Positions 37,666 to 45,927 are shown, numbered from the stretch's first letter. The stretch: 64,000 nt of DNA from UBA5704 sp036264355 (GCA_036264355.1 DATARD010000062.1:8072-72071), one strand, 5' to 3'. Notes: generated by a model from the sequence alone, not told the origin. Program-made: numbers and translations.

Positions 37666-39024
37666 GTGGCCGAGATTGACTATAACAAAATCTGCTTTGT
37701 CATTATGCCGTTCGGCAAGAAGCCAGTCGGAGGCAGGGAAGTAGACTTCGACTTCATTTACGACAATGTCTTCAAGCCAGCTATCGAGGCAGTGGACCTG
37801 CCCGATGGTGGCAAGCTCCAGCCGCGTCGCACGGACCTAGATTACTTCACCGCCCACATTGGTCAGGAGATGTTTCAATACCTTGAATATTCTCGCTTTG
37901 CCGTGGCCGACATCAGCGGCCTCAACGCAAATGTCTTCTACGAGCTTGGCGTCCGCCACCGAGCACAGGAGTCCGGTACCGCCATTTTCCGACAGGAGTC
38001 TGGGCCGCCGCCTTTCGACATCGGCCAGATTAAAGCTTTCCCATATGAGTACGAGCCGGAGGATAAAGTCAGCGAATCAGTCCAGCTTATTCAACGCGTC
38101 TTGACCGAATCGCTCGCCTACAATCGTCTCGACAGCCCGGTGAGGATTGCGCTGCTGGCGCAGCACGCAGCCGAGAACAATCCACGGCGCCCCAACATCG
38201 AGCCGCTGCTCGTCGAAGCCGATAATGCGCTTCGCATGGAGGCTTGGCCGAAAGCCATAGAGAAGTTCAAGGAGGCACTCGCCGCGAGCCCTGACAACCC
38301 GGTTGTCCTGATGAAGAGGGGACTGGTTTATCGCGATCAGGGCAAGTTTGCCGAGGCACGCGACGATTTCGCGCGCATTATCGCCCTTTCACCTGACTAT
38401 GCTGAGGCCTACCGGGAGAAAGGGATCGCCGAGAACAAGATCTTCATGAAAGAGCTGAAAGCGCGTCATTGGGAGATAACCGCAGACAACATACGGAAGT
38501 TGGAAGAGGAGTTGCCGAGCGGAGAGCAGTTATTACGCAGAGCAATTGAGCTGAACCCAATCGATTTCGATGCGCTTTCCAGTCTCGGCGGTGTATTCAA
38601 GAGGAAGGGGAAAATGCAGGAGGCTTACAAAGCTTATCAACGGGCTGTCGAGATTTCGCAGGGGAATACCTACCCGCTGCTCAACGCGATCACTCTCAAG
38701 GCGCATGCGCAGGGGAGATTCGAGCTCGAGAGCGGGCACCGCCTCCTGCTCAAGCGGAGCCTGTCTTCTCTTCAGAAGCAGGTCGAGCAGGGCTTCAACT
38801 CTCCGTGGAGCATGTTCGACCTTGCGCAGGTGTACCTATATATGAGAGATGCTGAGAAGTTTCTATACTATGTCGACGAAGGTATCATCGCGTGCAGGCA
38901 CAAATGGCAGCCGCAGACATTCCGTGAGACGCTGGAGATTTTGACCGGCGCCGGCATCGCCTTGGCTGGTCTTGGAGAGGGCATCGCCAAGCCCCAAGAT
39001 GCCGACGGCGCCTTGCCGGACTAG
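37666..39024 (+). CDS. TIR-like / nucleoside deoxyribosyltransferase-like domain protein with TPR repeats
   Basis: A 452-aa protein from GTG 37666 with a canonical AGGAGGT 7 nt upstream. The N-terminal about 150 residues carry ICFVIMPFGKKPV, then DNVFKPAIEAV, SRFAVADISGLNANVFYELG and a later IKAFPYEY. This is the pattern of the nucleotide-binding 'FVIMPFG' family related to TIR and nucleoside 2-deoxyribosyltransferases; Glu in FYELG is the usual catalytic candidate, so NAD or nucleotide cleavage is possible (inference). Residues about 180-345 contain TPR units (AIEKFKEALAASPDNPVVL, ARDDFARIIALSPDYAEAY). Base composition is visibly lower in GC and richer in AT-ending codons than its neighbours, suggesting transfer. 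Last gene of the putative conflict cluster. Confidence 0.7.
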   Translation: MAEIDYNKICFVIMPFGKKPVGGREVDFDFIYDNVFKPAIEAVDLPDGGKLQPRRTDLDYFTAHIGQEMFQYLEYSRFAVADISGLNANVFYELGVRHRAQESGTAIFRQESGPPPFDIGQIKAFPYEYEPEDKVSESVQLIQRVLTESLAYNRLDSPVRIALLAQHAAENNPRRPNIEPLLVEADNALRMEAWPKAIEKFKEALAASPDNPVVLMKRGLVYRDQGKFAEARDDFARIIALSPDYAEAYREKGIAENKIFMKELKARHWEITADNIRKLEEELPSGEQLLRRAIELNPIDFDALSSLGGVFKRKGKMQEAYKAYQRAVEISQGNTYPLLNAITLKAHAQGRFELESGHRLLLKRSLSSLQKQVEQGFNSPWSMFDLAQVYLYMRDAEKFLYYVDEGIIACRHKWQPQTFRETLEILTGAGIALAGLGEGIAKPQDADGALPD

Positions 39025-39153
39025 TCGTTTAATCAGGCGTTTCTGGGCAAACGAGTTGTTTTCCCTCTGCTCCCTCTGCGGCTCCTGAGAGCGAATGGTT
39101 CGAGGCCTCAGGCTTCGCCCAGCAGAGAGCCAAGCACCCATCTTCACCGAGCA

Positions 39154-39783
39154 TCAAACCAACCCACCCTCCCGGGCAATCCGAACCGCCTGCGTGCGGT
39201 TCTTGGCGCCGAGCTTGGCGAGGACGGCGCTGACGTGGAACTTCACGGTCCGCTCGCTGATCGAAAGACGGGTGGCGATGTCGCGGTTGGCGAGGCCGGC
39301 TCCGACAAGCCCCAGGACTTCTTTCTCACGCGGCGTGAGAGCGTCCGGACTTTCGGCGGCGCGGACTTGCCGCAGGAGCTTCGAGGCGACGACCGGCAGG
39401 ATGAGCGCTCCTCCGGCGCTCACGGTGCGCAGGGCGGTGAAGATCTCTTCGCGCGGCGCTCCTTTGAGCAGATAGCCCTGCGCTCCGGCTTGCAGGGCTC
39501 CGACGATGCGGTCGTCGGTGTCGAAGGCGGTCAGGACGACGACTTGCACGGTTGGATCGGCGGCGCGGAGGAGACGGATCGCTTCGATGCCGTCGAGCGT
39601 GGGCATCTCCAGATCCATCAGCACGACGTCCGGTCGCAGGCGCGCTGCCTGCGCGACGGCTTCGGCGCCGGTGCCGGCCTCGCCGACGACTTCGAGGTCC
39701 GGCTGCGTCGACAGCATGGCCGCGAGGCCGTCGCGGACGACCGGGTGGTCGTCGGCCAAAAGGATGCGGATGGTGTCAGGCAT
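39154..39783 (-). CDS. NarL/LuxR-type response regulator
   Basis: A 209-aa regulator. The receiver domain has the acidic pair DD (11-12), phospho-acceptor Asp57 in DVVLMDLEMP, Thr in VVVLTAF and Lys in GYLLKGA. A C-terminal LuxR-type HTH follows (LTPREKEVLGLVGAGLANRD, then TVKFHVSAVLAKLGA). The start at 39783 overlaps the stop of the kinase gene by 8 bp, so the pair is translationally coupled. Longer in-frame starts lie inside the kinase gene. Targets unknown. Confidence 0.92.
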   Translation of the reverse strand: MPDTIRILLADDHPVVRDGLAAMLSTQPDLEVVGEAGTGAEAVAQAARLRPDVVLMDLEMPTLDGIEAIRLLRAADPTVQVVVLTAFDTDDRIVGALQAGAQGYLLKGAPREEIFTALRTVSAGGALILPVVASKLLRQVRAAESPDALTPREKEVLGLVGAGLANRDIATRLSISERTVKFHVSAVLAKLGAKNRTQAVRIAREGGLV

Positions 39784-41020
39784 GGCGAGTGTGGGCGGCG
39801 AGAGGAGCTTCGGCGGTGATGCGGGTGCCGGCGCCGGGCGAGCTTTCGAGCCGGAACGTGCCGCCGAGGAGGCGCATCCGTTCCCGCATGCCGATGAGAC
39901 CGAAGTGGCTGGTGGCCGGTCCGTCGCCGGCGTCGCCGAGCGCGAAGCCGCGGCCGTCGTCCAGCACGATGAGGCGCGCGCGGTCGGGGTCCGTTTCCAG
40001 GCGGAGGTCGATGCGGGCGGCGGCGGCGTGGCGCAGAGCGTTCTGGAGCGCCTCCTGGGCGACGCGGTAGAGGCCGGCCTCGATCGCGGGCGGTAGCTGC
40101 AACGGCTGCGGCGAAGAGCCTGGCACCGCTTCAAAAATCACCTCCGGCGAGCTTCCGGGCTCCGCGGCGCTCCGTGCCAGGGCGGCGAGCGCGGCTGGCA
40201 GGGTGCGCCCTTCGAGCGGCGCGGCGCGCAGGTCGAGGACGGAGCGCCGGGCTTCTTCCAGCCCCTTGCGCGTCAGGCCGAGCGCCGCCGTGACGCTCCG
40301 CCGGACGCGCTCCGGCTCCGCGTTCCGGGCGAGCAGGGCTTCGGCGGCTTCGAGTTGGAAGGCGATGGCCGCGAGGTCCTGCGCGATGGTGTCGTGGATC
40401 TCGCGGGCGAGGCGGTTGCGCTCTTCGGTCTGCACCGCCTCCAGCCGGCGCGTGTGCAGCCGTGCCCGTTCGATGCCTACGCTGAGCATGTCGCCAAGGG
40501 TGCGCAGCAGGCGGAGCGCGTTCTCGTCGAGCTCGCGCCATTCAGGGCCCGCCACGTTGAGCATGCCCAGCCGCTTGAGCCCGCCACCGGTGGAGATCTG
40601 GAGCGGGACGCTGGCGTGATAGCGCAGGCCCGCCGTCTTCCCCTGGGCCAGGGCGAGCTTGCGCAGCCGGCTGCAGGAGACGACGCCCACGTTCTCGGCG
40701 CCGTCGAGGTCACCGGCGCAGAACGAGTCGAGGCAGTAACAGCTCCCCGCCATCAGCTCCGGGCGCTCGTGGAGACCCGGCGGAAGGTTCTGTGCGGCGG
40801 CGAGGTAGGGCGCGCCGCCGGTTTCCGCGAAGAGGAGCACCCAGCCGGTGCTCAGGCCCAGCAGCTCGGCGACCTTGTCGAGCGCCCTGGCGAGCAGCGC
40901 CGGCAGGTCCACCGAGGCGTTGAGCGCCCGCGCCACGTCGTTGAGGATGGCGAGCTCGCGGCTGCGCCGCTGCAACGCCTGGCTTTCGGTCTCGCGGCTC
41001 TTGGTCTCGCGATCAGTCAT
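39776..41020 (-). CDS. Cytoplasmic GAF-domain histidine kinase (NarL-partner type)
   Basis: A 414-aa sensor kinase without membrane helices. A short coiled coil leads into a GAF domain (about 30-185) that carries four clustered cysteines, Cys94, Cys96, Cys101 and Cys116 (SCYCLDSFC, then VVSCSR), suggesting a metal or Fe-S redox site. The HisKA_3 dimerisation helix has phospho-acceptor His209 in RLAREIHDTIAQDL, and the HATPase domain shows ALQNALRHAAA (N box), DDGRGF and GLIGMRERM. It phosphorylates the regulator encoded immediately downstream. Oxygen, NO or redox sensing is a guess from the cysteine cluster, by analogy with NreB-like kinases. Confidence 0.88.
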   Translation of the reverse strand: MTDRETKSRETESQALQRRSRELAILNDVARALNASVDLPALLARALDKVAELLGLSTGWVLLFAETGGAPYLAAAQNLPPGLHERPELMAGSCYCLDSFCAGDLDGAENVGVVSCSRLRKLALAQGKTAGLRYHASVPLQISTGGGLKRLGMLNVAGPEWRELDENALRLLRTLGDMLSVGIERARLHTRRLEAVQTEERNRLAREIHDTIAQDLAAIAFQLEAAEALLARNAEPERVRRSVTAALGLTRKGLEEARRSVLDLRAAPLEGRTLPAALAALARSAAEPGSSPEVIFEAVPGSSPQPLQLPPAIEAGLYRVAQEALQNALRHAAAARIDLRLETDPDRARLIVLDDGRGFALGDAGDGPATSHFGLIGMRERMRLLGGTFRLESSPGAGTRITAEAPLAAHTRHA

Positions 41021-41147
41021 GGCAGCTCGGAGGGCATCATTTCACACGGCGAAGCCCTCCGGGCTTGCCGGATTCCCCGAGACGCACGACAATACGGTGC
41101 GTCTGCGTGAAAATTGTGCGCCCGGAGCCCGCCGCGACGGCGGGCCG

Positions 41148-41912
41148 ATGGGACACGGAGGGTGCTTGCTCAAAGACTTCCTGCGGAACGTGAGCCTCTT
41201 CAAGGATCTCGAGGACGACCAGGTCCAGCGCCTGGAAGAGCTCGTGCAAGAAGAGGCCGTGGCGGCCAAGCAGGTCATTTTCCGCGAGGGCGACCTCGTG
41301 GACGCCTTCTATCTGGTGAAGGACGGGCTGGTGACCGTGTTCCGCGAGGAGAAGGGGAAGCCGCTCCAGGTGCTCGCCCGTCTCGAGCCGGGCGGCTTCT
41401 TCGGCGAGATGGGTCTGCTCAACGACAAGGCGCGTCGCGTCGCTTCCGCCCGCGCCTCGATGCCCACCATCCTGCTGCGCATGGAGAAGCACGACCTGGT
41501 GACCGTGCTGGCCGACAACCCGATGCTGGAGCTCAAGTTCCGCGCCGAGGTGATCCGCCGGCACGGGCTGAACGTCTCGGCGCTCCTCGGCCTAGCCGGC
41601 CAGCGCGACGTGCGCATCCACCTGCGGGTGCCCGCCCTGGTCACCCGCGACGACGGCTCGGCGTCGGAGATGATCCTCGAAAACCTGTCGTTGGGCGGCG
41701 TCGGGCTCGCCGGCGCACCGGACGAGTGGCAGGTGAAGCAGACCGTCTGCTTCCTCCTCGGCCTGCCTGGCGACCCCTCGATCCTGCGCGTCGCCGGAGC
41801 GGTCACCTGGCGCGAGGGCGACGCCGTGGGCATCGCCTTCGACGAGGAGACCGCCGGCAATGCGCCGCTGATCCAGCGGGTGCTCAGGCGGTTCCTCGAT
41901 GCTCGGCGGTGA
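41148..41912 (+). CDS. Cyclic-nucleotide-binding and PilZ domain protein
   Basis: A 254-aa cytoplasmic protein. The N-terminal cNMP-binding domain (about 15-125) has VIFREGDLVDAFYLVKDG and the phosphate cassette-like GGFFGEMGLLNDKARRVASA. The C-terminal PilZ domain (about 145-250) shows the c-di-GMP motif as RDVRIHLRV and ENLSLGGVGL. One protein thus could integrate cAMP/cGMP and c-di-GMP signals. The ATG at 41148 has no Shine-Dalgarno; a TTG at 41166 (residue 7) sits 5 nt after GGAGG and may be the true start. Overlaps the next gene by 14 bp. Confidence 0.82.
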   Translation: MGHGGCLLKDFLRNVSLFKDLEDDQVQRLEELVQEEAVAAKQVIFREGDLVDAFYLVKDGLVTVFREEKGKPLQVLARLEPGGFFGEMGLLNDKARRVASARASMPTILLRMEKHDLVTVLADNPMLELKFRAEVIRRHGLNVSALLGLAGQRDVRIHLRVPALVTRDDGSASEMILENLSLGGVGLAGAPDEWQVKQTVCFLLGLPGDPSILRVAGAVTWREGDAVGIAFDEETAGNAPLIQRVLRRFLDARR

Positions 41913-42954
41913 GAAAGGATCCAAAGGGTTCGGTCCGGTCACGGCCGCGATGGTGAAGGCGCTGCAGAGCGCCCGCCTGTGGGCCCTCTTCCTGGCGCTG
42001 TGGTGTCTGATCGCCGCCGGTCTGCTGAGCGCTACCGGCGTCCGTTTCCTCCTCGGCCAGAGCGCGGTTTCCGGATTGCCGGCCGGCGCGCCGGTGTGGC
42101 CGGTGGCGGCCGTCGCCCTGCTGGCCGCCGCCGCGGTCGCCGCGCTGGCGCTGCCGGTCTTCCGTTTCGCCCGCTCGCTCACCTGGGTGGGAGGGCCGGA
42201 CGGCGAGCGCGAGATCGAGTGGGCGATGCAGTTGCACCGCTCGGTCTGGCGCCTGCTCGGTCTCCTCACCGCCTCGCTCTTCGCGGTCGCCCTGATCGCC
42301 TCCTACGTCACCTCGGCGCATCGCCACGCGGCCTTGCGCGCCGCGGCCAGCGGTCTCGGCCAGGACAAGATCCCGCGTTTCGAGGATCTGCCGGCCGCCT
42401 GTCCATCGCAGGGAGCGCAGGGGGAGACGGCGCTGCTGTGCACCGCCGTGGTGCGCTATGACCGCCAAGGCCGGGCCCTGGCGCGGGGCGACTGGGTGGT
42501 CCTGCGCGGCCGGGCGGTGAAGCTGAGCGTCGGCAATGGCGGCGCCGCCGGCCTCGCGTTCGAGGCGCGGGTGGTGCCGGCGAGCGGCACCTGGTCGATC
42601 CTCTTGGATGCGCCCCTCGGCCGGCCGCTGCTGGCGGGCCTCTATACGGGAGCGACGGGCGCTTCGGGAACGAGCGGCGCGGCGGAGCGGAAACGGCCGC
42701 GCCTCGACGTGTCGTTCACCCGGCCGGCCCGCATCGAGCTTCCCCGCATTGCCGCGCCGCCGCTGCCGCTCTCCCAGGAGACCTGCCCCGGTTCTTTCAG
42801 CCGTTTCCGCATCGATCGTCTCAGCCGCGCGGCGAACGGCACGCTCGCGGACGTGCAGGCGGATTTCGAACGCGTCTGCGCCGACCCGCAGGGCGCCTGG
42901 GTCCTCGTCGGACGGATCGCAGCCCGCCCCGGGGCGGAAGGCGTCAGGCGATGA
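41899..42954 (+). CDS. Membrane protein of unknown function, first of a paralogous pair
   Basis: A 351-aa protein with hydrophobic helices at about 26-46, 66-88 and 118-140, then an extracytoplasmic domain of about 190 residues (ALLCTAVVRYDRQGRALARG and a closing DFERVCADPQGAWVLVGRIA). The same LC...G..WVV and DFE.LC...VVGRIAA elements recur in the next gene, so the two are tandem paralogues. ATG 41899 lies inside the end of the cNMP/PilZ gene; a later start at 41950 is possible. Fragments of a homologue of this gene, in both orientations, occur at 45612-45844. No known family recognised. Confidence 0.65.
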   Translation: MLGGEKGSKGFGPVTAAMVKALQSARLWALFLALWCLIAAGLLSATGVRFLLGQSAVSGLPAGAPVWPVAAVALLAAAAVAALALPVFRFARSLTWVGGPDGEREIEWAMQLHRSVWRLLGLLTASLFAVALIASYVTSAHRHAALRAAASGLGQDKIPRFEDLPAACPSQGAQGETALLCTAVVRYDRQGRALARGDWVVLRGRAVKLSVGNGGAAGLAFEARVVPASGTWSILLDAPLGRPLLAGLYTGATGASGTSGAAERKRPRLDVSFTRPARIELPRIAAPPLPLSQETCPGSFSRFRIDRLSRAANGTLADVQADFERVCADPQGAWVLVGRIAARPGAEGVRR

Positions 42955-44111
42955 CGATACCGCCCGAGAAGACTCCGCCGCCGAACAATCCGGAGACGCC
43001 GCCGCCGAGCAATCCGGAGACTCCAGCGTCCGCAGCCGCGCCGGGGCCCATCCCGTTCACTCCTCCGGCCGAGCCGGTCAGCCTCGGGCAAGTGACGCCC
43101 CGCCTCGTCGACATCCTGGCGCGGACGGTGCCGTGGATGCGTACCGCCGCTGCCGCGGGCCTCGCCTGGGTGTGCATGGTGGCCGTCCTGCTGCTCTCCG
43201 TCCTCCTGCCGCAGGTGAAGGGCCGGCTGTTCGTTCGGTCCCCCGTGGGCACGGTGTTCTGGGGACTGGTGGCCTCGGCCGTCTTCGTGGTGGTGGCCGT
43301 TGTGCTCATCGTGCGCTTTGCCGCCGCCTGCGAGCGGTTGACCGAGCGCGGGCGCAACCGCACGGCGGCCCTGGAGTCAGCGTTCTCCTCCACGCTGTGG
43401 TTCTGGCGCTGGGCCGGCGCCTTCACCGCCGCGCTCCTGCTGCTCCGGCTGATCTCCATGGCCGGAGACCGAGACATCGCGCCGACCTTGAAGCCGCAGG
43501 AGGCCGTCGTGATCAAGCCTGCCGGGCCGCCGGTGGACGCCTTCGGCAATCTGCGCCCCGCCGCCGCCATGTCCCCCCAGGAAGCCAGGGAAGCTGCCCG
43601 GCAGCCGGCCTGGACCATGCCGGCCGACGAGATCTCCGCGCCGGGCAGGATCCTGCGGATCGCGGACCTGGTCAAGGACTGCGCCGTCGACGCGCCGTCC
43701 TTCCTCTGTGTGCTCAACCGGGCCGGCGAGCCGGTGGACGAGGGCTCGCGGTGGGTGGTCCGGCAAGGAGTGCGGCTCACCATCGACGAGTCCGGCGTCG
43801 GCGCGGGCAAGCGGAAGATCGCCGACCTCTCGGCCTCCGGGTGGGACGTGCGGGTCGCGCCGCCGCAAGGCTTTCCGTTCGCGCGGACGCTCTTTGCCGA
43901 CGCCACGCTCGATCCGGACGAGCCGTCGCGGCCGGTTCTCGCCGTCGCCCTCACCGGCTGCCGCGAGACCACGCAGGGAGGCCAGTTCCGTATCGTCGAG
44001 GTCGACCTGGACCCGGCGTCCGGCGAGCCGAACCGCCTGGTGATCGATTTCGAGACGCTCTGCGAGTCCGGGGCACCGGTGGTGGGCCGGATTGCCGCGG
44101 TCAAAGAGTAA
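42951..44111 (+). CDS. Membrane protein of unknown function, second of a paralogous pair
   Basis: A 386-aa protein starting in an ATGA overlap with its paralogue. A Pro-rich cytoplasmic N-terminus contains three PPxNPETP-like repeats; helices follow at about 66-86, 103-123 and 150-168, then an extracytoplasmic domain (CAVDAPSFLCVLNRAG, RWVVRQGVRLTI) that ends VIDFETLCESGAPVVGRIAA. Strong context link with the upstream cNMP/PilZ gene and the downstream HAMP protein suggests a membrane signalling or secretion accessory role (inference). Confidence 0.62.
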   Translation: MTIPPEKTPPPNNPETPPPSNPETPASAAAPGPIPFTPPAEPVSLGQVTPRLVDILARTVPWMRTAAAAGLAWVCMVAVLLLSVLLPQVKGRLFVRSPVGTVFWGLVASAVFVVVAVVLIVRFAAACERLTERGRNRTAALESAFSSTLWFWRWAGAFTAALLLLRLISMAGDRDIAPTLKPQEAVVIKPAGPPVDAFGNLRPAAAMSPQEAREAARQPAWTMPADEISAPGRILRIADLVKDCAVDAPSFLCVLNRAGEPVDEGSRWVVRQGVRLTIDESGVGAGKRKIADLSASGWDVRVAPPQGFPFARTLFADATLDPDEPSRPVLAVALTGCRETTQGGQFRIVEVDLDPASGEPNRLVIDFETLCESGAPVVGRIAAVKE

Positions 44112-44180
44112 GTCTGCGGCAGGTCTGCTAAGATCCAGCTTATTCTTGGGTATCTCTTTTTCCGAGCAGGGAGGTCTCTC

Positions 44181-44606
44181 ATGGCGAGCATCCAGCAGGT
44201 CCGTGGCTCCGGTGTCCGTTTGACTCTGCCATACGTCTTGCGTTTCTCGGGCCTCTGGCTCGTGGTGACCATCGTGGCGGTGCTGGTGTTCGCCCTCACC
44301 TCCTACCTGTCGCTCGCCGACCGGCTGACCGACGCCGGCCGGCAGCGCCTGCTGCTCGTGCTCGGCTTGCAGACCCTCTTCGTCATGCTGGCGGTGATCG
44401 CCCTCGCGGTCTTCACCACCCACCGCCTGGCCGGCCCGATGATCGCTCTCCGCCGCGCCTTCGAAGACGTGCGCGACGGCAAGCTCGACCGCTCCCTGCG
44501 CTTCCGCCGCTCCGACCCGCACCTCGGCGAGGTCGAGCAGGCCTTCAACGAGATGCTGGTCTCGGTGCAGAAGCAGGTCGCGGACGGCAAGCCGTCAGCC
44601 GGCTGA
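44181..44606 (+). CDS. Two-helix membrane protein with HAMP domain
   Basis: A 141-aa protein: transmembrane helices at about 24-46 and 58-81, then a HAMP linker (HRLAGPMIALRRAFEDVRDGK, then FNEMLVSVQKQ). No output domain follows, so it may be a standalone signal-relay subunit or partner of a kinase or cyclase elsewhere. GGGAGG stands 6 nt upstream of ATG 44181; a TAAGAT box at 44129-44134 may be its promoter, which would give a short leader. It closes the cluster beginning with the cNMP/PilZ gene. Confidence 0.7.
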   Translation: MASIQQVRGSGVRLTLPYVLRFSGLWLVVTIVAVLVFALTSYLSLADRLTDAGRQRLLLVLGLQTLFVMLAVIALAVFTTHRLAGPMIALRRAFEDVRDGKLDRSLRFRRSDPHLGEVEQAFNEMLVSVQKQVADGKPSAG

Positions 44607-44819
44607 AGGCTGTCGCCCGCCTGACTTGATCGAGCGTCCGCTGACGCCCGCAGGGTTGGGATGTCGGCCAGGAGGTCCTCCGAGCTCCCCATGGCGTGGC
44701 GCCAGCGCCGCCTCCTCTACCCCCGTCGGCCTGCGTTCCGTCTCCCTCGCTCGTTCCTCTCTCGGGAGCCTTTGTGGGCCAGGAATTGGAGCAACCGGAA
44801 CAATCGGACCTCGAGCACT

Positions 44820-45039
44820 GCGGCAGGAGTGGGACTCTCAACCGTTGAGGGTAGGAGTCTCTGCGGCTGAGTGTCCCACCCTCTGCGGTTGAGGGTGGGA
44901 GTCTCTACGGCTGAGTATCCCACTCTCTGCGGTTGAGGGTGGGAGTCTCAGCGGCAGGGAGTGGGACTCTTTGTCGTCGAGAGTGGGACTCTCCACGGCA
45001 AAGAGTGGGACCCTCAGAGGCAGAGAGTCGGAGCGCCGG
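44820..45039. repeat. Tandem array of about 10 units of exactly 22 bp with alternating cores
   Basis: Units begin at 44842, 44864, 44886, 44908, 44930, 44952, 44974, 44996 and 45018, with a slightly offset first copy at 44821. Each starts CGGYTGAG or CGGCARRGAG. The core alternates between GGTGGGAGTCT (44886, 44930) and its near-inverse GTGTCCCACCC (44864, 44908), then settles on AGTGGGACTCT (44952-45018). No spacers. It sits between the HAMP gene and the rearranged island. The 213 nt upstream and about 215 nt downstream hold no convincing gene. Confidence 0.85.
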
Positions 45040-45255
45040 CATTGTGCGTCGAGCTGCCGGAGCTTGCTCGGCCGCGGCTCCAGGACCGGGCCACGGACTG
45101 GAAAACCGGCCGGACTGGAGTATAGCCGTTTCGGATCGGCCAGTCCCCACCGACGGCGGGGCAGGTGAGTTGCGTCTTGTCTGGAGAGATGAAATGCATC
45201 TCCACCCAAAAAACGTGTGAGATTGGAGATCCAAAATCCGTCTTCTAAGGGGGTA

Positions 45256-45450
45256 ATGCGGCCACTACGCCATGTTCCGCGGGAAAAGTGTCTCTTCGAG
45301 GTGACAGTCCGGACCGTTCAAGCCCGCTTTCTTCTGCGTCCGAGCGTGGCGTTGAAGAGATCATCCTCGGCGTCCTGGGACGTGCCCAGCGCTTGCACGA
45401 GATCGAGATCTGCGCTTTCGCCTTCGTCTCGAACCACTTTCACCTCCTGC
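45256..45450 (+). pseudogene. Fragment of a Y1/REP-associated tyrosine transposase
   Basis: Starts MRPLRHVPREKCLFEVTVRT and continues, after a single-nucleotide loss near 45358, as EIILGVLGRAQRLHEIEI and FVSNHFHLL, the HUH-type metal motif of Y1 transposases of the REP-associated/IS200-like group. The catalytic Tyr and all downstream sequence are missing: right after NHFHLL the sequence switches to the 3' end of a VOC gene. Inactive; it could once have mobilised REP-like elements such as those at 12229 and 30788 (inference). Confidence 0.7.
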
Positions 45451-45508
45451 GGGCTCGCCCAAGAGCTCGGGCAGCAGACTTCCCGATGAGCACGAGCAAG
45501 ACCTGGTC
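45451..45508. repeat. 58-bp copy of the VOC gene 3' end
   Basis: Starts GGGCTCGCCCAAGAGCTCGG and matches 48952-49009 at 57 of 58 positions. There it is the 3' end and trailer of the VOC gene; here it is joined to a transposase fragment on the left and a peptidase fragment on the right. Confidence 0.85.
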
Positions 45509-45510
45509 TT

Positions 45511-45611
45511 GTTTGCTCCCCTCGGGATCGACGAGCGGATAGGTCGCCGCGCCGATGAAGGCGGCGCGCAGCAGCTTGGTGGCGTCGATGTGCGACACCT
45601 CGTCGGCGTTG
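45511..45611 (-). pseudogene. Two permuted fragments of an M28-type peptidase gene
   Basis: Read on the minus strand, 45611-45544 encodes NADEVSHIDATKLLRAAFIG and matches 53560-53627 almost exactly; it is directly followed (45543-45511) by YPLVDPEGSK, matching 53400-53432 with two differences. In the intact gene at 52134 the two segments occur in the opposite order, 130 bp apart, so the pieces were shuffled, not just truncated. Confidence 0.8.
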
Positions 45612-45748
45612 CGGCGACCGCTGCGGCGGCCAGCAGGGCGACGGCCGCCACCGGCCACACCGGCGCGCCGTCCGGCAGCCCGGGGACCGCGCGCTGGCCG
45701 AGGAGGAAACGGACACCGGCATCGATCAGCACACCGGCGGCGATGGCG
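45612..45748 (-). pseudogene. Inverted fragment of a 41899-type membrane protein gene
   Basis: The minus strand encodes GVRFLLGQRAVPGLPDG and PVWPVAAVALLAAAA, aligned with 42007-42141 at roughly 89 percent identity by eye. Differences look like those of a diverged paralogue more than random decay. It is head-to-head with the next fragment from the same gene type. Confidence 0.8.
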
Positions 45749-45844
45749 CTGCTGTGCACCGCCGTGATGCGCTATGACCGCCAGGGCCGGGCCGGCGCGG
45801 GGCGACTGGTGGTCCTGCGCGATCGGGCGGTGAAGTTGAGCGTC
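45745..45844 (+). pseudogene. Direct fragment of a 41899-type membrane protein gene
   Basis: Encodes ALLCTAVMRYDRQGRAG in the plus direction and matches 42429-42531 at about 90 percent by eye, with small indels. In the parent gene this part lies 290 bp downstream of, and in the same orientation as, the part now inverted at 45612-45748. Confidence 0.8.
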
Positions 45845-45927
45845 GCTCCCGGCACGGTGCGGTGCACGAACAGTCCTCCTTAGAATGCTGGCGGTGAGCG
45901 GAACGACGAAGGCTAATCGGAATCCAA

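Noticed and set aside
44820..45039. CRISPR array or coding repeats
   Set aside because: 22-bp units have no spacers; short ORFs through them have repetitive products and no start signals.
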